In this document: positions 1 to 7,113 of the stretch, one piece after another
Layout: each line of letters opens with the position of its first letter
Numbering within the stretch: position 1 is the stretch's first letter
Assembly: GCA_049416425.1 (NCBI GenBank)
Contig: JBMSHD010000053.1
Span: 1 to 14,597, forward strand
DNA length: 14,597 nt
From: JBMSHD01 sp049416425
GTDB taxonomy: Bacteria; Pseudomonadota; Gammaproteobacteria; Francisellales; Francisellaceae
Direction of reading: 5' to 3'
Program-made: the position numbers and the translations under genes
Notes under the pieces: generated by a model
Databases searched by the model: none
What the model was told of the DNA's origin: nothing
Seen by the model: only the letters and a program-made list of their open reading frames with translations

Positions 1-4
1 AAGG

Positions 5-487
5 CTACCCGGGTCTACTCGACCTCGCGTTCCGCTCTCCATGTCTCGCAGCGGGCGAGGCCGTCTTCGGCGCCACAGCGCGTTTAAGCGAATAGACAAA
101 ATCCTCGGCGGTAACCGGCTCACCATTTGACCATTTGGCATCCCGTCTTAGATAAAACGTATAGACCTTGCCATCATCGGATATTTTCCAGGACTTAGCC
201 ACCCCGGCGATCGGTTCATTGGCCTGATTCTCTGACATCAGCCCCTCATAAAGATCATACAGAATGCTTGCCGCCACATTTGTCTGTATTTTAGCCGGAT
301 CAACCGATTCCGGTTCTGAACCATTGGCTCGAACAAAAGTATCTTTGCCAGCCGGAGCATACTCTGCCCCACTACCGGCCGATGACTTCATTCCACTTTT
401 TCCATTTTCCGCTGAATTACCACAACCGGCTAACATCACTGCAACCGAGCCGGCAACCATTAATCCCAACAATTTCTTTTTCAACAT
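5..487 (-). CDS. OppA-type peptide ABC transporter substrate-binding lipoprotein, N-terminal part only
   Basis: Periplasmic solute-binding protein of the SBP_bac_5 (OppA/MppA) family, expected to deliver oligopeptides to an Opp-type ABC importer. The N-terminus has a basic start, a hydrophobic stretch and the lipobox LAGC (Cys22), so it should be a lipoprotein. The mature part shows family landmarks: NGSEPESVDP, YEGLM, GVAKSW, FYLRRDAKWSNGEPVTAEDFVYS. Family members are over 500 residues, so only the first ~30% is here. The start at 487 is well supported by AAGGGGA at 492-498, five to six bases upstream. After the expected KTASP the protein no longer resembles the family and ends at a TAG (5-7). 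This tail lies in DNA that is about 69% GC over the first 70 bases, unlike the rest of the gene. I read the tail as non-native (a break, frameshift or contig-edge artefact). Family call is secure; the 3' end is not real OppA. Confidence 0.8.
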   Translation of the reverse strand: MLKKKLLGLMVAGSVAVMLAGCGNSAENGKSGMKSSAGSGAEYAPAGKDTFVRANGSEPESVDPAKIQTNVAASILYDLYEGLMSENQANEPIAGVAKSWKISDDGKVYTFYLRRDAKWSNGEPVTAEDFVYSLKRAVAPKTASPAARHGERNARSSRPG

Positions 488-531
488 GGCGTCCCCTTGT
501 TGTACTATTTCCTAAAATTTTCCCGAATTTC

Positions 532-560
532 AGATTAAGGTTTTCTTAATCTTTTGTCAC
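532..560 (-). promoter_or_regulatory. Possible promoter of the oppA-like gene with overlapping inverted repeat
   Basis: On the minus strand GTGACA (plus positions 555-560) and TAATCT (532-537) are separated by 17 bases, a fair sigma70 -35/-10 pair about 45 bases upstream of the start codon. A perfect 8-bp inverted repeat, AGATTAAG (532-539) and CTTAATCT (545-552) with a 5-base loop, covers the -10 and spacer. It could be an operator. It is followed by only a short T run on the plus strand and has no plus-strand gene upstream, so I do not call it a terminator. Confidence 0.35.
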
Positions 561-588
561 GCACAATCGTGAAAAATTTTAAAAAAAA

Positions 589-627
589 GTAATATTATTA
601 CGGATTTTAATGGCGCTGTTTAAAATC
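589..627. repeat. Two short perfect inverted repeats downstream of bioC
   Basis: GTAATA (589-594) and TATTAC (596-601) form a 6-bp dyad around one base. GATTTTAA (603-610) and TTAAAATC (620-627) form an 8-bp dyad around nine bases. They lie between the bioC stop and the oppA-like promoter. Neither is followed by a T run in the bioC direction, so intrinsic termination is not obvious. They may be protein-binding sites or chance structure in AT-rich DNA. The rest of 488-690 shows no gene. Confidence 0.3.
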
Positions 628-690
628 AAAGCCGAATATGATTTATGTGCATACAAAGCTGGCTTGCTGACCAAAACGGTATGTCTCAAA

Positions 691-1425
691 TTAATGAAAA
701 CGCGCGATAAAAGTGCCGACTCGATAGCTCAGATTGATCGGATTTACATCATTGAGACAGGCTCGCAGATGAGCGACGGTATGACGAGGCTTATTGCCGG
801 TATAACAATTAACACCGGTGAGCCTTAGATGTTCAAGCTGCGCCCTGCGGCTTTGAAATTGAAGCGTAAACAATTGCTCTTTAGCATCGATAACCTCAAA
901 ACCAGCATTGCTAATAAGCGTATTTAGCTCATGACAGGCATAAAATGCGTTGATACGAAAATAGCCTTGAAGCTCGGCAAACGTTCCGGTTAATGGTAAG
1001 CTCAAGGCCACCATCGATTCGGGTTTTAAAAAGCGTGTAAGTTTATGAAGCAACCCAGGTAAATCCTTCGACCACTGTAAGGCCATATTGGAGACGATGA
1101 GATCAAACCGCCGATTGAGCACATCGAGCTCATGATCAAAATCAAGCGTATAGAAATCAATCTCGGGCGATTTATCCGCTTTAGCGATCAACGCACTACA
1201 GGCATCGATGCCAACGATAGATTGAGCTTCCAATACCTGCTTCAGTCGCGTGGTTTTGCTGCCGTCACCACAACCAATATCAAGAATATGCTCGAAATGA
1301 TTCTGATAATCGCAAAGCCTGTCGAGCAGAGATAGAAAAACCTGATGCTGAACAACGGCATGGGCATCATAGCTAGCTTGCGCCTCGGCAAACCGTTTGG
1401 AAACCAAACTTGCATCCACTACCAT
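691..1425 (-). CDS. bioC: Malonyl-ACP O-methyltransferase BioC
   Basis: SAM-dependent methyltransferase that methylates the free carboxyl of malonyl-ACP so that fatty-acid synthesis can extend it to pimeloyl-ACP methyl ester. It is a 244-residue protein, close to the ~250 usual for BioC. The class-I SAM motif I is LDIGCGDGS (48-56), followed by VGIDACSALI, the acidic strand-2 end. The BioC hallmark SNMALQW (112-118) and DLPGLLHKL follow, and the C-terminus ends with the family-like LSYRVGTFIARFH. The start ATG overlaps the stop of the upstream esterase gene by 7 bases (ATGGTAG), so translation is probably coupled. It is the last gene of the bioB-F-H/G-C operon; no bioD follows. Identification by motif and operon context is strong. 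Confidence 0.92.
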   Translation of the reverse strand: MVVDASLVSKRFAEAQASYDAHAVVQHQVFLSLLDRLCDYQNHFEHILDIGCGDGSKTTRLKQVLEAQSIVGIDACSALIAKADKSPEIDFYTLDFDHELDVLNRRFDLIVSNMALQWSKDLPGLLHKLTRFLKPESMVALSLPLTGTFAELQGYFRINAFYACHELNTLISNAGFEVIDAKEQLFTLQFQSRRAQLEHLRLTGVNCYTGNKPRHTVAHLRACLNDVNPINLSYRVGTFIARFH

Positions 1426-2051
1426 GGCAGATGCCCCTGATCTGGAAAAACACGAACATTCAAGCCATTAAAGCGCTGTGGCTCAATATGGACGACCCGA
1501 TCATGCTGACCGATATTAATGCTATGCGAAAAAGCGGCAAGTATCGTGAAATCAGGTCGCTGCATCAACATCCAATTTAAATAATTCAACCAGCTTTGCT
1601 TCCGTGAAGCGTCACCAAGCTGACAATATGGCTTTATCCGGGCTATTTTATCTCGCTCGGCATAGGGAGCCGTGACCAGGCTTAAAAAGCGTCTGCTCAA
1701 CCTTTTAGGATCCTCTATAAAGCACTGGATAAAAGTGACCCTTTCCACCTCACTGCCAAAGGTAAAATCAACGGCGGGATTATAGAGATGGATCGCAACA
1801 GATCCAGGCAGATCGGGTAGCAGCTTCAACAGCCAAAGGCAAGACAGCGACCAGGCGTGTATTTCTCCTACACTTTGCAATTGACATCTAAGCGCATCAA
1901 GCAGGCTTTTCTCATCGTCTACATCATTAAACAGTGGCAGATCGATAAACATATTCGTCGATGCTTGAGGCGCCAAAACGCGCATTTCTCGCCAGATTTC
2001 TCCAGAGAAACCCCAGCCTGGCAAGTAAGCCTTTCGAATCTGATCACTCAT
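1419..2051 (-). CDS. Pimeloyl-ACP methyl ester esterase candidate, small alpha/beta hydrolase between BioH and BioG types
   Basis: A 210-residue alpha/beta-hydrolase-like protein placed between bioF and bioC, where bioH or bioG genes are often found. Its inferred job is hydrolysis of pimeloyl-ACP methyl ester, ending the BioC-protected elongation. The N-terminal LPGWGFSGEIW (10-20) matches the oxyanion-hole start of BioH. The nucleophile elbow reads AWSLS (66-70, Ser68), like the AWSMG of BioG but with the final Gly replaced by Ser. The cap segment FIEDPKRLSRRFLSLVTA resembles BioH. Asp184 (HDRVV) and His207 (QGHLPW) complete a plausible Ser-Asp-His triad. The protein stops three residues after that His, about 20 residues shorter at the C-terminus than BioH and more like BioG. 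Three ATGs are in tandem (2057, 2054, 2051); the third has the best distance to GAGAG and overlaps the bioF stop as ATGAGTGA. Family membership is likely, activity is inferred. Confidence 0.75.
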   Translation of the reverse strand: MSDQIRKAYLPGWGFSGEIWREMRVLAPQASTNMFIDLPLFNDVDDEKSLLDALRCQLQSVGEIHAWSLSCLWLLKLLPDLPGSVAIHLYNPAVDFTFGSEVERVTFIQCFIEDPKRLSRRFLSLVTAPYAERDKIARIKPYCQLGDASRKQSWLNYLNWMLMQRPDFTILAAFSHSINIGQHDRVVHIEPQRFNGLNVRVFPDQGHLPW

Positions 2052-3198
2052 CATCATCTCTCTTTATCGCTTTAAGCAGTCGATCGATATCTTCATGTCG
2101 ATGATCGCAAGACAGAGAAATTCGCAGGCGAGATGAATTTTCCGCCACCGTCGGCGGACGAATGGCCGCAACATAAAATCCCTGCTCTTTCAGGTTTTGC
2201 TGTAACCTCATCAGCCGCCGATTATCGCCGATGACGATGCTGCGAATGGGGGTCATGTCAAAAGAAGACAGTTTAAGCCCAAGATCCTCACAACGTCGAT
2301 TGAAATAGCGGATATTATCAAAAAGACACTGGCGTGGCTCATCGCTTTTCTCAAGCACCGATAAAGCAGAAATAGATGCCGCTACCACCGCCGGAGGTAA
2401 AGCGGTGCTGAAAAGAAAGCTACGCGCCAGCTGAACGATTCTATCTATCGTCACCTCATCGGCACAGATCATCGCGCCCATTGCTCCCATCGCTTTACCG
2501 AAAGGCACCACAAAAACAGGAACCTCATCAACGCTTAAGCTTGCAAAATCAACACTGCCTCGACCATTTCTGCCCAAGATTCCAAACCCATGAGCATCAT
2601 CGACAATCAGTTTCTGCTTACGCTTCATCGCCTGTCGCAGGCGCTTTAAATCGGTGATATCACCCTCCATGCTGAATATGCCCTCACTGATAACATATTG
2701 AGCTTCAGGAAAACGTTTAGCCAAATCGGCCAGTTGGCAGAAATGCTGATGAGAAAATCGTTTCATCCTGGCACCAGAGAGCGAAACACCATCGATAATA
2801 GAGGCATGAACATGCTTATCCGCTAGAATCACATCGTCTGGATTCAACAGCGTGCTCATCACAGCAAGGTTGGCATGATAACCGGAATTCACAAACAATG
2901 CCGCCGGATAACCAACAAATTCGGCAAACCGTTGTTCAAGCGCTTGTGTATAAACACTGTAACCACTGACAATCGCCGAGGCACCACTGCCAACACCATA
3001 AGTCTCAACGGCTTTGATCATCGCTTTTTTTACATCACGATGCTGGGATAATCGCAGATAATCATTGCTGATAAAATCGAGATAAGATCCATCCGTATCA
3101 CTTAAAAAGCCGGCCTGTCGTGATAAGGCGATTCGTTGCCGATAAAGCCCCTGACGCTTTATCTCATCACAAGACAGACTATGCGCTTTCAGTCTCAT
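2044..3198 (-). CDS. bioF: 8-amino-7-oxononanoate synthase BioF
   Basis: PLP enzyme of the alpha-oxoamine synthase family. It condenses pimeloyl-ACP with alanine to give 8-amino-7-oxononanoate (KAPA) in the cytoplasm. From the chosen start it is 384 residues, the same length as E. coli BioF. Motifs in order: LDFISNDYLRLS (40-51), YGVGSGASAIVSGY (67-80), VNSGYHANLA (103-112), the aspartate region VDDAHGFGILG (199-209), and PFGKAMGAMGA with Lys235 as the PLP-binding lysine. An upstream in-frame ATG at 3258 would add 20 residues lying wholly within bioB and unlike the family, so I use the ATG at 3198, which still overlaps bioB by 20 bases. Upstream AGAGA is a weak ribosome site, consistent with coupling to bioB translation. 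Second gene of the operon. Confidence 0.93.
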   Translation of the reverse strand: MRLKAHSLSCDEIKRQGLYRQRIALSRQAGFLSDTDGSYLDFISNDYLRLSQHRDVKKAMIKAVETYGVGSGASAIVSGYSVYTQALEQRFAEFVGYPAALFVNSGYHANLAVMSTLLNPDDVILADKHVHASIIDGVSLSGARMKRFSHQHFCQLADLAKRFPEAQYVISEGIFSMEGDITDLKRLRQAMKRKQKLIVDDAHGFGILGRNGRGSVDFASLSVDEVPVFVVPFGKAMGAMGAMICADEVTIDRIVQLARSFLFSTALPPAVVAASISALSVLEKSDEPRQCLFDNIRYFNRRCEDLGLKLSSFDMTPIRSIVIGDNRRLMRLQQNLKEQGFYVAAIRPPTVAENSSRLRISLSCDHRHEDIDRLLKAIKRDDDE

Positions 3199-4135
3199 GA
3201 ATGGATCTCTCGATGTTAAGCCCCAGGTTCTCAAACAGCGCCAGATCTTGATCGGCAACTGGATTTTCGGTGGTCAAAAGCTTGTCCCCATAGAAGATGG
3301 AATTGGCTCCCGCCATAAAACACAAGGTCTGCATCTCCTGAGTCATCGTTGAGCGCCCAGCCGAGAGTCTGACTTTGGCCTTAGGCATGAGAAGACGAGC
3401 CACGGCGATCATGCGAATAAATTCAAAATTATTCACGGGCTTAACATTACCATCTCCCAACGGGGTTCCCGGCACCGGCACCAGCTTATTTATCGGTACA
3501 CTCTGCGGCGGGTACTGAAGATTAGCCAGCGTCACCAACATACTCAGTCGATCTTCCGTGGTCTCACCCATGCCTAAAATGCCGCCGCTGCAAACCTTCA
3601 TTCCCGCTTTTGCCACACGCTCAAGCGTATCGATACGATCCTCAAAGGTTCGCGTGCTGATAATCTCACCATAATATTCTTTTGAAGTGTCGATGTTGTG
3701 ATTGTAATAATCAAGACCTGCTCCTTTAAGCATCGCCGTTTTCTCATCATCCAGCATGCCCAGCGTGACACAAGTCTCAAGCCCCAGCTCTTTAACGGAC
3801 TTGATGATCTCGACCATCTTTGGCATGGCAGAAGCCGGCGGATTTTTCCATGCCGCCCCCATACAGAAGCGCTTGGCACCGAGTGCTTTGGCCTTTTTGG
3901 CATGCAAAAGAATCACCTCTTTTGACATCAATTTTTCTTTTTCCACCGCCGTCTTGTAATGACCGCTCTGTGGACAATATTTGCAATCCTCAGGGCAGGC
4001 TCCCGTTTTAATACTCAAAAGCGTGCACAGTTCAATCTCTGGTTTGAAATATTGTCGATGTACGGCTCTGGCCTTGTCGATCAACTCCATAAAAGGCAGA
4101 TCGTAAAGCGTTTTTGCTTCATGTCGTGTTATCAT
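3179..4135 (-). CDS. bioB: Biotin synthase BioB
   Basis: Radical-SAM enzyme that inserts sulfur into dethiobiotin to make biotin. The radical-SAM cluster motif is CPEDCKYC (Cys47, Cys51, Cys54). Cysteines in KRFCMGAAW, ETCVTLGML and KVCSGGILGMGET and the arginine in RLSAGRSTM match the positions that hold the second, sulfur-donating [2Fe-2S] cluster in the family. SVPINKLVPVPGTPL is another family block. From ATG 4135 the protein has 318 residues, within the usual range. An in-frame ATG at 4189 lies inside the predicted promoter, whereas 4135 has AGGA six bases upstream, so the shorter form is chosen. First gene of the minus-strand operon, divergent from bioA, with a leader of roughly 45-50 bases. 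Confidence 0.95.
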   Translation of the reverse strand: MITRHEAKTLYDLPFMELIDKARAVHRQYFKPEIELCTLLSIKTGACPEDCKYCPQSGHYKTAVEKEKLMSKEVILLHAKKAKALGAKRFCMGAAWKNPPASAMPKMVEIIKSVKELGLETCVTLGMLDDEKTAMLKGAGLDYYNHNIDTSKEYYGEIISTRTFEDRIDTLERVAKAGMKVCSGGILGMGETTEDRLSMLVTLANLQYPPQSVPINKLVPVPGTPLGDGNVKPVNNFEFIRMIAVARLLMPKAKVRLSAGRSTMTQEMQTLCFMAGANSIFYGDKLLTTENPVADQDLALFENLGLNIERSIHETESA

Positions 4136-4175
4136 AATTTTTCCTATGTCGTTTAGTCTGAGATTAAAACAGCTG

Positions 4176-4203
4176 TTGTCTGACTCCACAATCTAGGTAT
4201 AAT
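4176..4203 (+). promoter_or_regulatory. Predicted promoter of bioA
   Basis: TTGTCT (4176-4181), 16 bases, then a perfect TATAAT (4198-4203). The start would be near 4210, about 35 bases before the bioA ATG. This promoter faces and interleaves with the bioB promoter: both -10 regions lie within 14 bases of each other. A 10-bp palindrome AACAGCTGTT (4168-4177) runs into its -35. Confidence 0.65.
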
Positions 4204-4218
4204 TGACGCTACAGTCAA
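4190..4218 (-). promoter_or_regulatory. Predicted promoter of the bioB-bioF-bioH/G-bioC operon
   Basis: Reading the minus strand, TTGACT (plus 4213-4218) and TAGATT (4190-4195) are 17 bases apart, a strong sigma70-type pair. Transcription would start near 4183, about 48 bases before the bioB ATG. The -35 lies inside the left arm of the putative BirA operator, so repressor binding should block it. Confidence 0.65.
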
Positions 4219-4244
4219 CTTTTATTTTTAAAAAAGGTTTACCT
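4212..4244. promoter_or_regulatory. Candidate BirA (biotin repressor) operator
   Basis: The right arm GGTTTACCT (4236-4244) matches the proteobacterial BirA half-site GGTTTACAA at 7 of 9 bases. The left arm CAGTCAACT (4212-4220) matches TTGTAAACC at 5 of 9. The arms are 15 bases apart, within the 14-16 usual for this site. The element covers the bioB -35, begins at the predicted bioA transcription start and ends immediately at the bioA ATG, also covering its ribosome site. A BirA dimer here could repress both directions, as in the E. coli bioA/bioB operator. The left arm is weak, so this is a candidate. Confidence 0.5.
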
Positions 4245-5594
4245 ATGTATTCAACGTCACTCTGGCACCCTTGCTCACAGATGAAAGACTATGAGGCTTT
4301 CGCTCCAGTAGATATCAGCCACGCTCAAGGAAGCTATCTCTATGATAAAAGCGGCAAAGCCATTATCGACGCCATCTCTAGCTGGTGGTGCAAATCTTTG
4401 GGTCACGGCCATCCACAGCTTAAAAATCGGCTCATCAAGCAGATGGATACGCTGGAGCACACCATTTTAGCCAATACCACCAATTCGACTATTTACGCGT
4501 TGAGTGAACGCTTATGCCACAAAACAAAGATGAACAAAGCCCTGTACGCCTCAGATGGTTCCTCGGCCGTTGAGATTGCCGTGAAACTGTCCATTCACAG
4601 TCGAAAGCTAAAAAATGAGCATCAAAAGACGCGATTTTTAGCGTTAAAAAATGGCTATCACGGTGAAACCACGGCAACATTATCGATCAGCGATCTTGGG
4701 CTTTATAATGAGCCTTATGCCGCGATTATGTGGCCAAAAGAGCAGGTACATTTTATCGATGCTATTCCTTATGTCAGTGGGAAAAATGATCCACTGTGGC
4801 ACGATGCCAGCGAGCCGTGGCAGAAGGTTGAGGCCACATTGGAGTCATTTGCCGAAACGATCACAGCTTTAATCGTCGAGCCGTTAATACAAGGTGCCGG
4901 TGGCATGAAAATCTACAGCAAAGACTTTTTAATTCGACTTTGTCGCTGGGCTCGCTCTCATGATATTCACATTATCGCCGATGAGATCATGACAGGGATT
5001 GGGCGCACGGGAAAATTCATCGCCTTTGACTATATAGATCTTCGTGCTGATTTTATCTGCCTGTCAAAAGGATTAACAGGAGGCATGCTACCGCTTAGCG
5101 TTTGCCTTACTCATGATGATATCTATCAGCTTTTCTATGACGATTATGACACGCATAAAGCCTTTATGCATTCTCATACTCATACGGGAAACACATTAGC
5201 CGCCAGTGTTGCTCTCAGCGTGCTTGATGTCTTTGAAGATGAGAATATCCTCTCTTATGTCGATACGTCACTGGCACCGCTATTGCTCAAAAACATGATA
5301 GAAGTAGAACAGAAAACCAACGCGATCACCAACATTCGTGCATTGGGTGGCGTTATCGCCGCCGACTTAATCAATCCAGATGCTATTCCACGTCTGGGTT
5401 ATAAAGTCTATCAGAAAGCCGTCGAGCTTGGAGCCTTGTTACGCCCGCTTAGTAACACCATTTATTGGCTGCCACCGCTAAATTGTGAGGCGTCTGTCAT
5501 TGAGTCATTAAAAGGCATAACCATCGCTGCCATCAATGCCGTTTATGAAAATCTAAATCACAAGCCTCAAGCGGAATCAACGTTGTTTTATTGA
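4245..5594 (+). CDS. bioA: Adenosylmethionine-8-amino-7-oxononanoate aminotransferase BioA
   Basis: Class-III PLP aminotransferase that converts KAPA to 7,8-diaminopelargonic acid using S-adenosylmethionine as amino donor. Family blocks: ISSWWCKSLGHGHPQL (44-59, with the paired Trp of BioA), SDGSSAVEIAVK, NGYHGETTATLSI, VEPLIQGAGGM, DEIMTGIGRTGKF (246-258), LSKGLTGGMLPLS with PLP Lys275, and HSHTHTGN. E. coli BioA has this lysine at 274. From ATG 4245 the protein has 449 residues; an in-frame TTG at 4203 lies in the promoter and is rejected. AAGG at 4234-4237 is seven bases from the ATG. Divergent from bioB. The last 62 bases overlap the end of the convergent permease gene, and the C-terminus (AESTLFY) still looks native. 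Confidence 0.94.
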   Translation: MYSTSLWHPCSQMKDYEAFAPVDISHAQGSYLYDKSGKAIIDAISSWWCKSLGHGHPQLKNRLIKQMDTLEHTILANTTNSTIYALSERLCHKTKMNKALYASDGSSAVEIAVKLSIHSRKLKNEHQKTRFLALKNGYHGETTATLSISDLGLYNEPYAAIMWPKEQVHFIDAIPYVSGKNDPLWHDASEPWQKVEATLESFAETITALIVEPLIQGAGGMKIYSKDFLIRLCRWARSHDIHIIADEIMTGIGRTGKFIAFDYIDLRADFICLSKGLTGGMLPLSVCLTHDDIYQLFYDDYDTHKAFMHSHTHTGNTLAASVALSVLDVFEDENILSYVDTSLAPLLLKNMIEVEQKTNAITNIRALGGVIAADLINPDAIPRLGYKVYQKAVELGALLRPLSNTIYWLPPLNCEASVIESLKGITIAAINAVYENLNHKPQAESTLFY

Positions 5595-6978
5595 CAATTT
5601 TATAACCCAGATACAGCATGGCAAATAAAATAATACAGCCATAGGTGGAGAAGAACTGAATAACGCCTGCCTCTTTTGCCAAAATCAGCTCAACCTCCTG
5701 CCCAAACATCATCACCAAAATGGCAACGATGGCAATAATCGGCGCGTAGGGGAAAAATTTAGATCGATAAGGCAGATCCTCAAGCGAGCGCCCTTGAGCA
5801 ATATAGGCTCGGCGAAAGCGAAGGTGGCCGACGGCAATGCTCAACCAGCTGATATAACCACATAGACTGATCAGATTCACCAGCCAATTAAAGATAAGAC
5901 CATTACCAACAAATGAGGCCAGAAAGAATAAGGCCCCCAGAATAGAGGTAAATAGAATTCCCCATATTGGCGTGCCTTTATGGTTGGTTTGTGCCAAAAA
6001 TTTCGGCGCCTGATTGACGCGAGCCAGATACCACAACGTCCTTGATGAAGTGTAAATACAGGAATTGGCGGCCGAGAGCACCGCGGCGATAATCACGGCA
6101 TTGACCAGCGAAGCAGCATAAAGAAAACCAGTATCTTTAAACACCATGGTAAATGGGCTCATGGCAACATTGGAATCCGGATTTGATAACCAGTCCGACG
6201 TATAAGGCACTAAAAAACCGATCACCCCCAGTGCCAGCACATAAAATAACGTCAGGCGCCAGAAAGTACTCTTGATGGCCTTTGGCACATTTTTGCCAGG
6301 GTCTTCAGCTTCTCCGGCGGCCACACCGACAAGCTCAGCACCCTGAAACGAATAACCGGCAACCAGAAAGACACCGAGCATGGCAAAAAAACCACCATGA
6401 AACGGAGCGTCGCCTATTTTCCAGTTTTGAAATCCAACAGCACCTGTGCTACCACTGACACCCATAATCGCCAGAAAACCAATGACAATGAACAATATGA
6501 TAAATAATACCTTGACCAGAGAAAGCCAGTATTCGGACTCACCATAGATGCGAACTGACAGCAGATTAATCGCCACGATGACAAAAAAGAACATCGCGCT
6601 CCACATCACCACCGAGGTATGCGGAAACCAGAACTGCATCAAAAAACCGGCGGCCAAAAGCTCGGTGGCAATGGTCAGCGCCCAGTTAAACCAATAGTTC
6701 CATCCCATAGCAAAGCCATAGGCCGGATCGATGTATTTTTCACAATATTCACTAAATGTTCCTGTTGTCGGCGCAAAACTCGACATCTCACCCAGTGATG
6801 TCATCAAGAAATAAACCACCAGCGCGACCAGTGTGTAGGCGATTAGCGCGCCACCTGGACCGGCATCATGCACCGCTGAACCACTGGCAACAAAAAGCCC
6901 GGTGCCAATCGCACCACCTAAGGCAATCATGGTCAAATGACGCGATTTTAAGTTTCGTTTGAGGTTATTCTGCGGCAT
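5533..6978 (-). CDS. AAT-family amino-acid permease, LysP-like (lysine or histidine)
   Basis: Inner-membrane proton-coupled amino-acid permease of the APC superfamily, 481 residues with about 12 hydrophobic segments. The start of helix 1 carries the family signature GGAIGTGLFVASG, followed by AGPGGALIAY, YFLMTSLGEM, FAMGWNYWFNW, SFQGAELVGVAAGEAEDP and LPYRSKFFPYAP. These blocks resemble E. coli LysP throughout, including the C-terminal LGYKIV. AAT members also include histidine permeases such as HutT, and this gene sits head-to-head with the hut genes, so histidine uptake is an equally reasonable inference; sequence alone does not decide. GGAG lies seven bases before the ATG. The 3' end overlaps bioA by 62 bp on the opposite strand, with no room for a terminator between them. 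Confidence 0.88.
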   Translation of the reverse strand: MPQNNLKRNLKSRHLTMIALGGAIGTGLFVASGSAVHDAGPGGALIAYTLVALVVYFLMTSLGEMSSFAPTTGTFSEYCEKYIDPAYGFAMGWNYWFNWALTIATELLAAGFLMQFWFPHTSVVMWSAMFFFVIVAINLLSVRIYGESEYWLSLVKVLFIILFIVIGFLAIMGVSGSTGAVGFQNWKIGDAPFHGGFFAMLGVFLVAGYSFQGAELVGVAAGEAEDPGKNVPKAIKSTFWRLTLFYVLALGVIGFLVPYTSDWLSNPDSNVAMSPFTMVFKDTGFLYAASLVNAVIIAAVLSAANSCIYTSSRTLWYLARVNQAPKFLAQTNHKGTPIWGILFTSILGALFFLASFVGNGLIFNWLVNLISLCGYISWLSIAVGHLRFRRAYIAQGRSLEDLPYRSKFFPYAPIIAIVAILVMMFGQEVELILAKEAGVIQFFSTYGCIILFAMLYLGYKIVNKTTLIPLEACDLDFHKRH

Positions 6979-7044
6979 ATTTTATCTCCATTGTCAGCCA
7001 TCTAATCATGACACAGACCATCACTCAAAGAATGACGGAGTGTC

Positions 7045-7060
7045 AGTGGGGAATTTCACT
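7045..7060. promoter_or_regulatory. Weak CRP-like site upstream of the permease and hut genes
   Basis: AGTGG, six bases, TCACT has the spacing of the CRP consensus TGTGA-N6-TCACA and keeps GTG and CAC at the right distance. Enteric hut operons are catabolite-controlled, which makes the site plausible, but the match is partial. TCACTCAAA occurs twice nearby (7021-7029 and 7056-7064) as a direct repeat. The rest of 6979-7237 shows no gene. Confidence 0.25.
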
Positions 7061-7113
7061 CAAAATTCACCATATCCTGTTTTTCCATCAAAATCGAGAA
7101 AATCATAACTTAA

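Noticed and set aside
532..552. Intrinsic terminator on the plus strand
   Set aside because: The stem is all AT-rich, the T run is short, and no plus-strand gene lies upstream.
610..828. 72-residue plus-strand open frame between oppA and bioC
   Set aside because: Most of it is antisense to bioC, and it has no family resemblance or ribosome site.
3199..3258. Longer BioF beginning at ATG 3258
   Set aside because: The extra 20 residues come from bioB coding sequence and the shorter form equals the usual BioF length.
4136..4189. Longer BioB beginning at ATG 4189
   Set aside because: That codon lies in the predicted promoter/start region, whereas ATG 4135 has a good ribosome site and a normal N-terminus.
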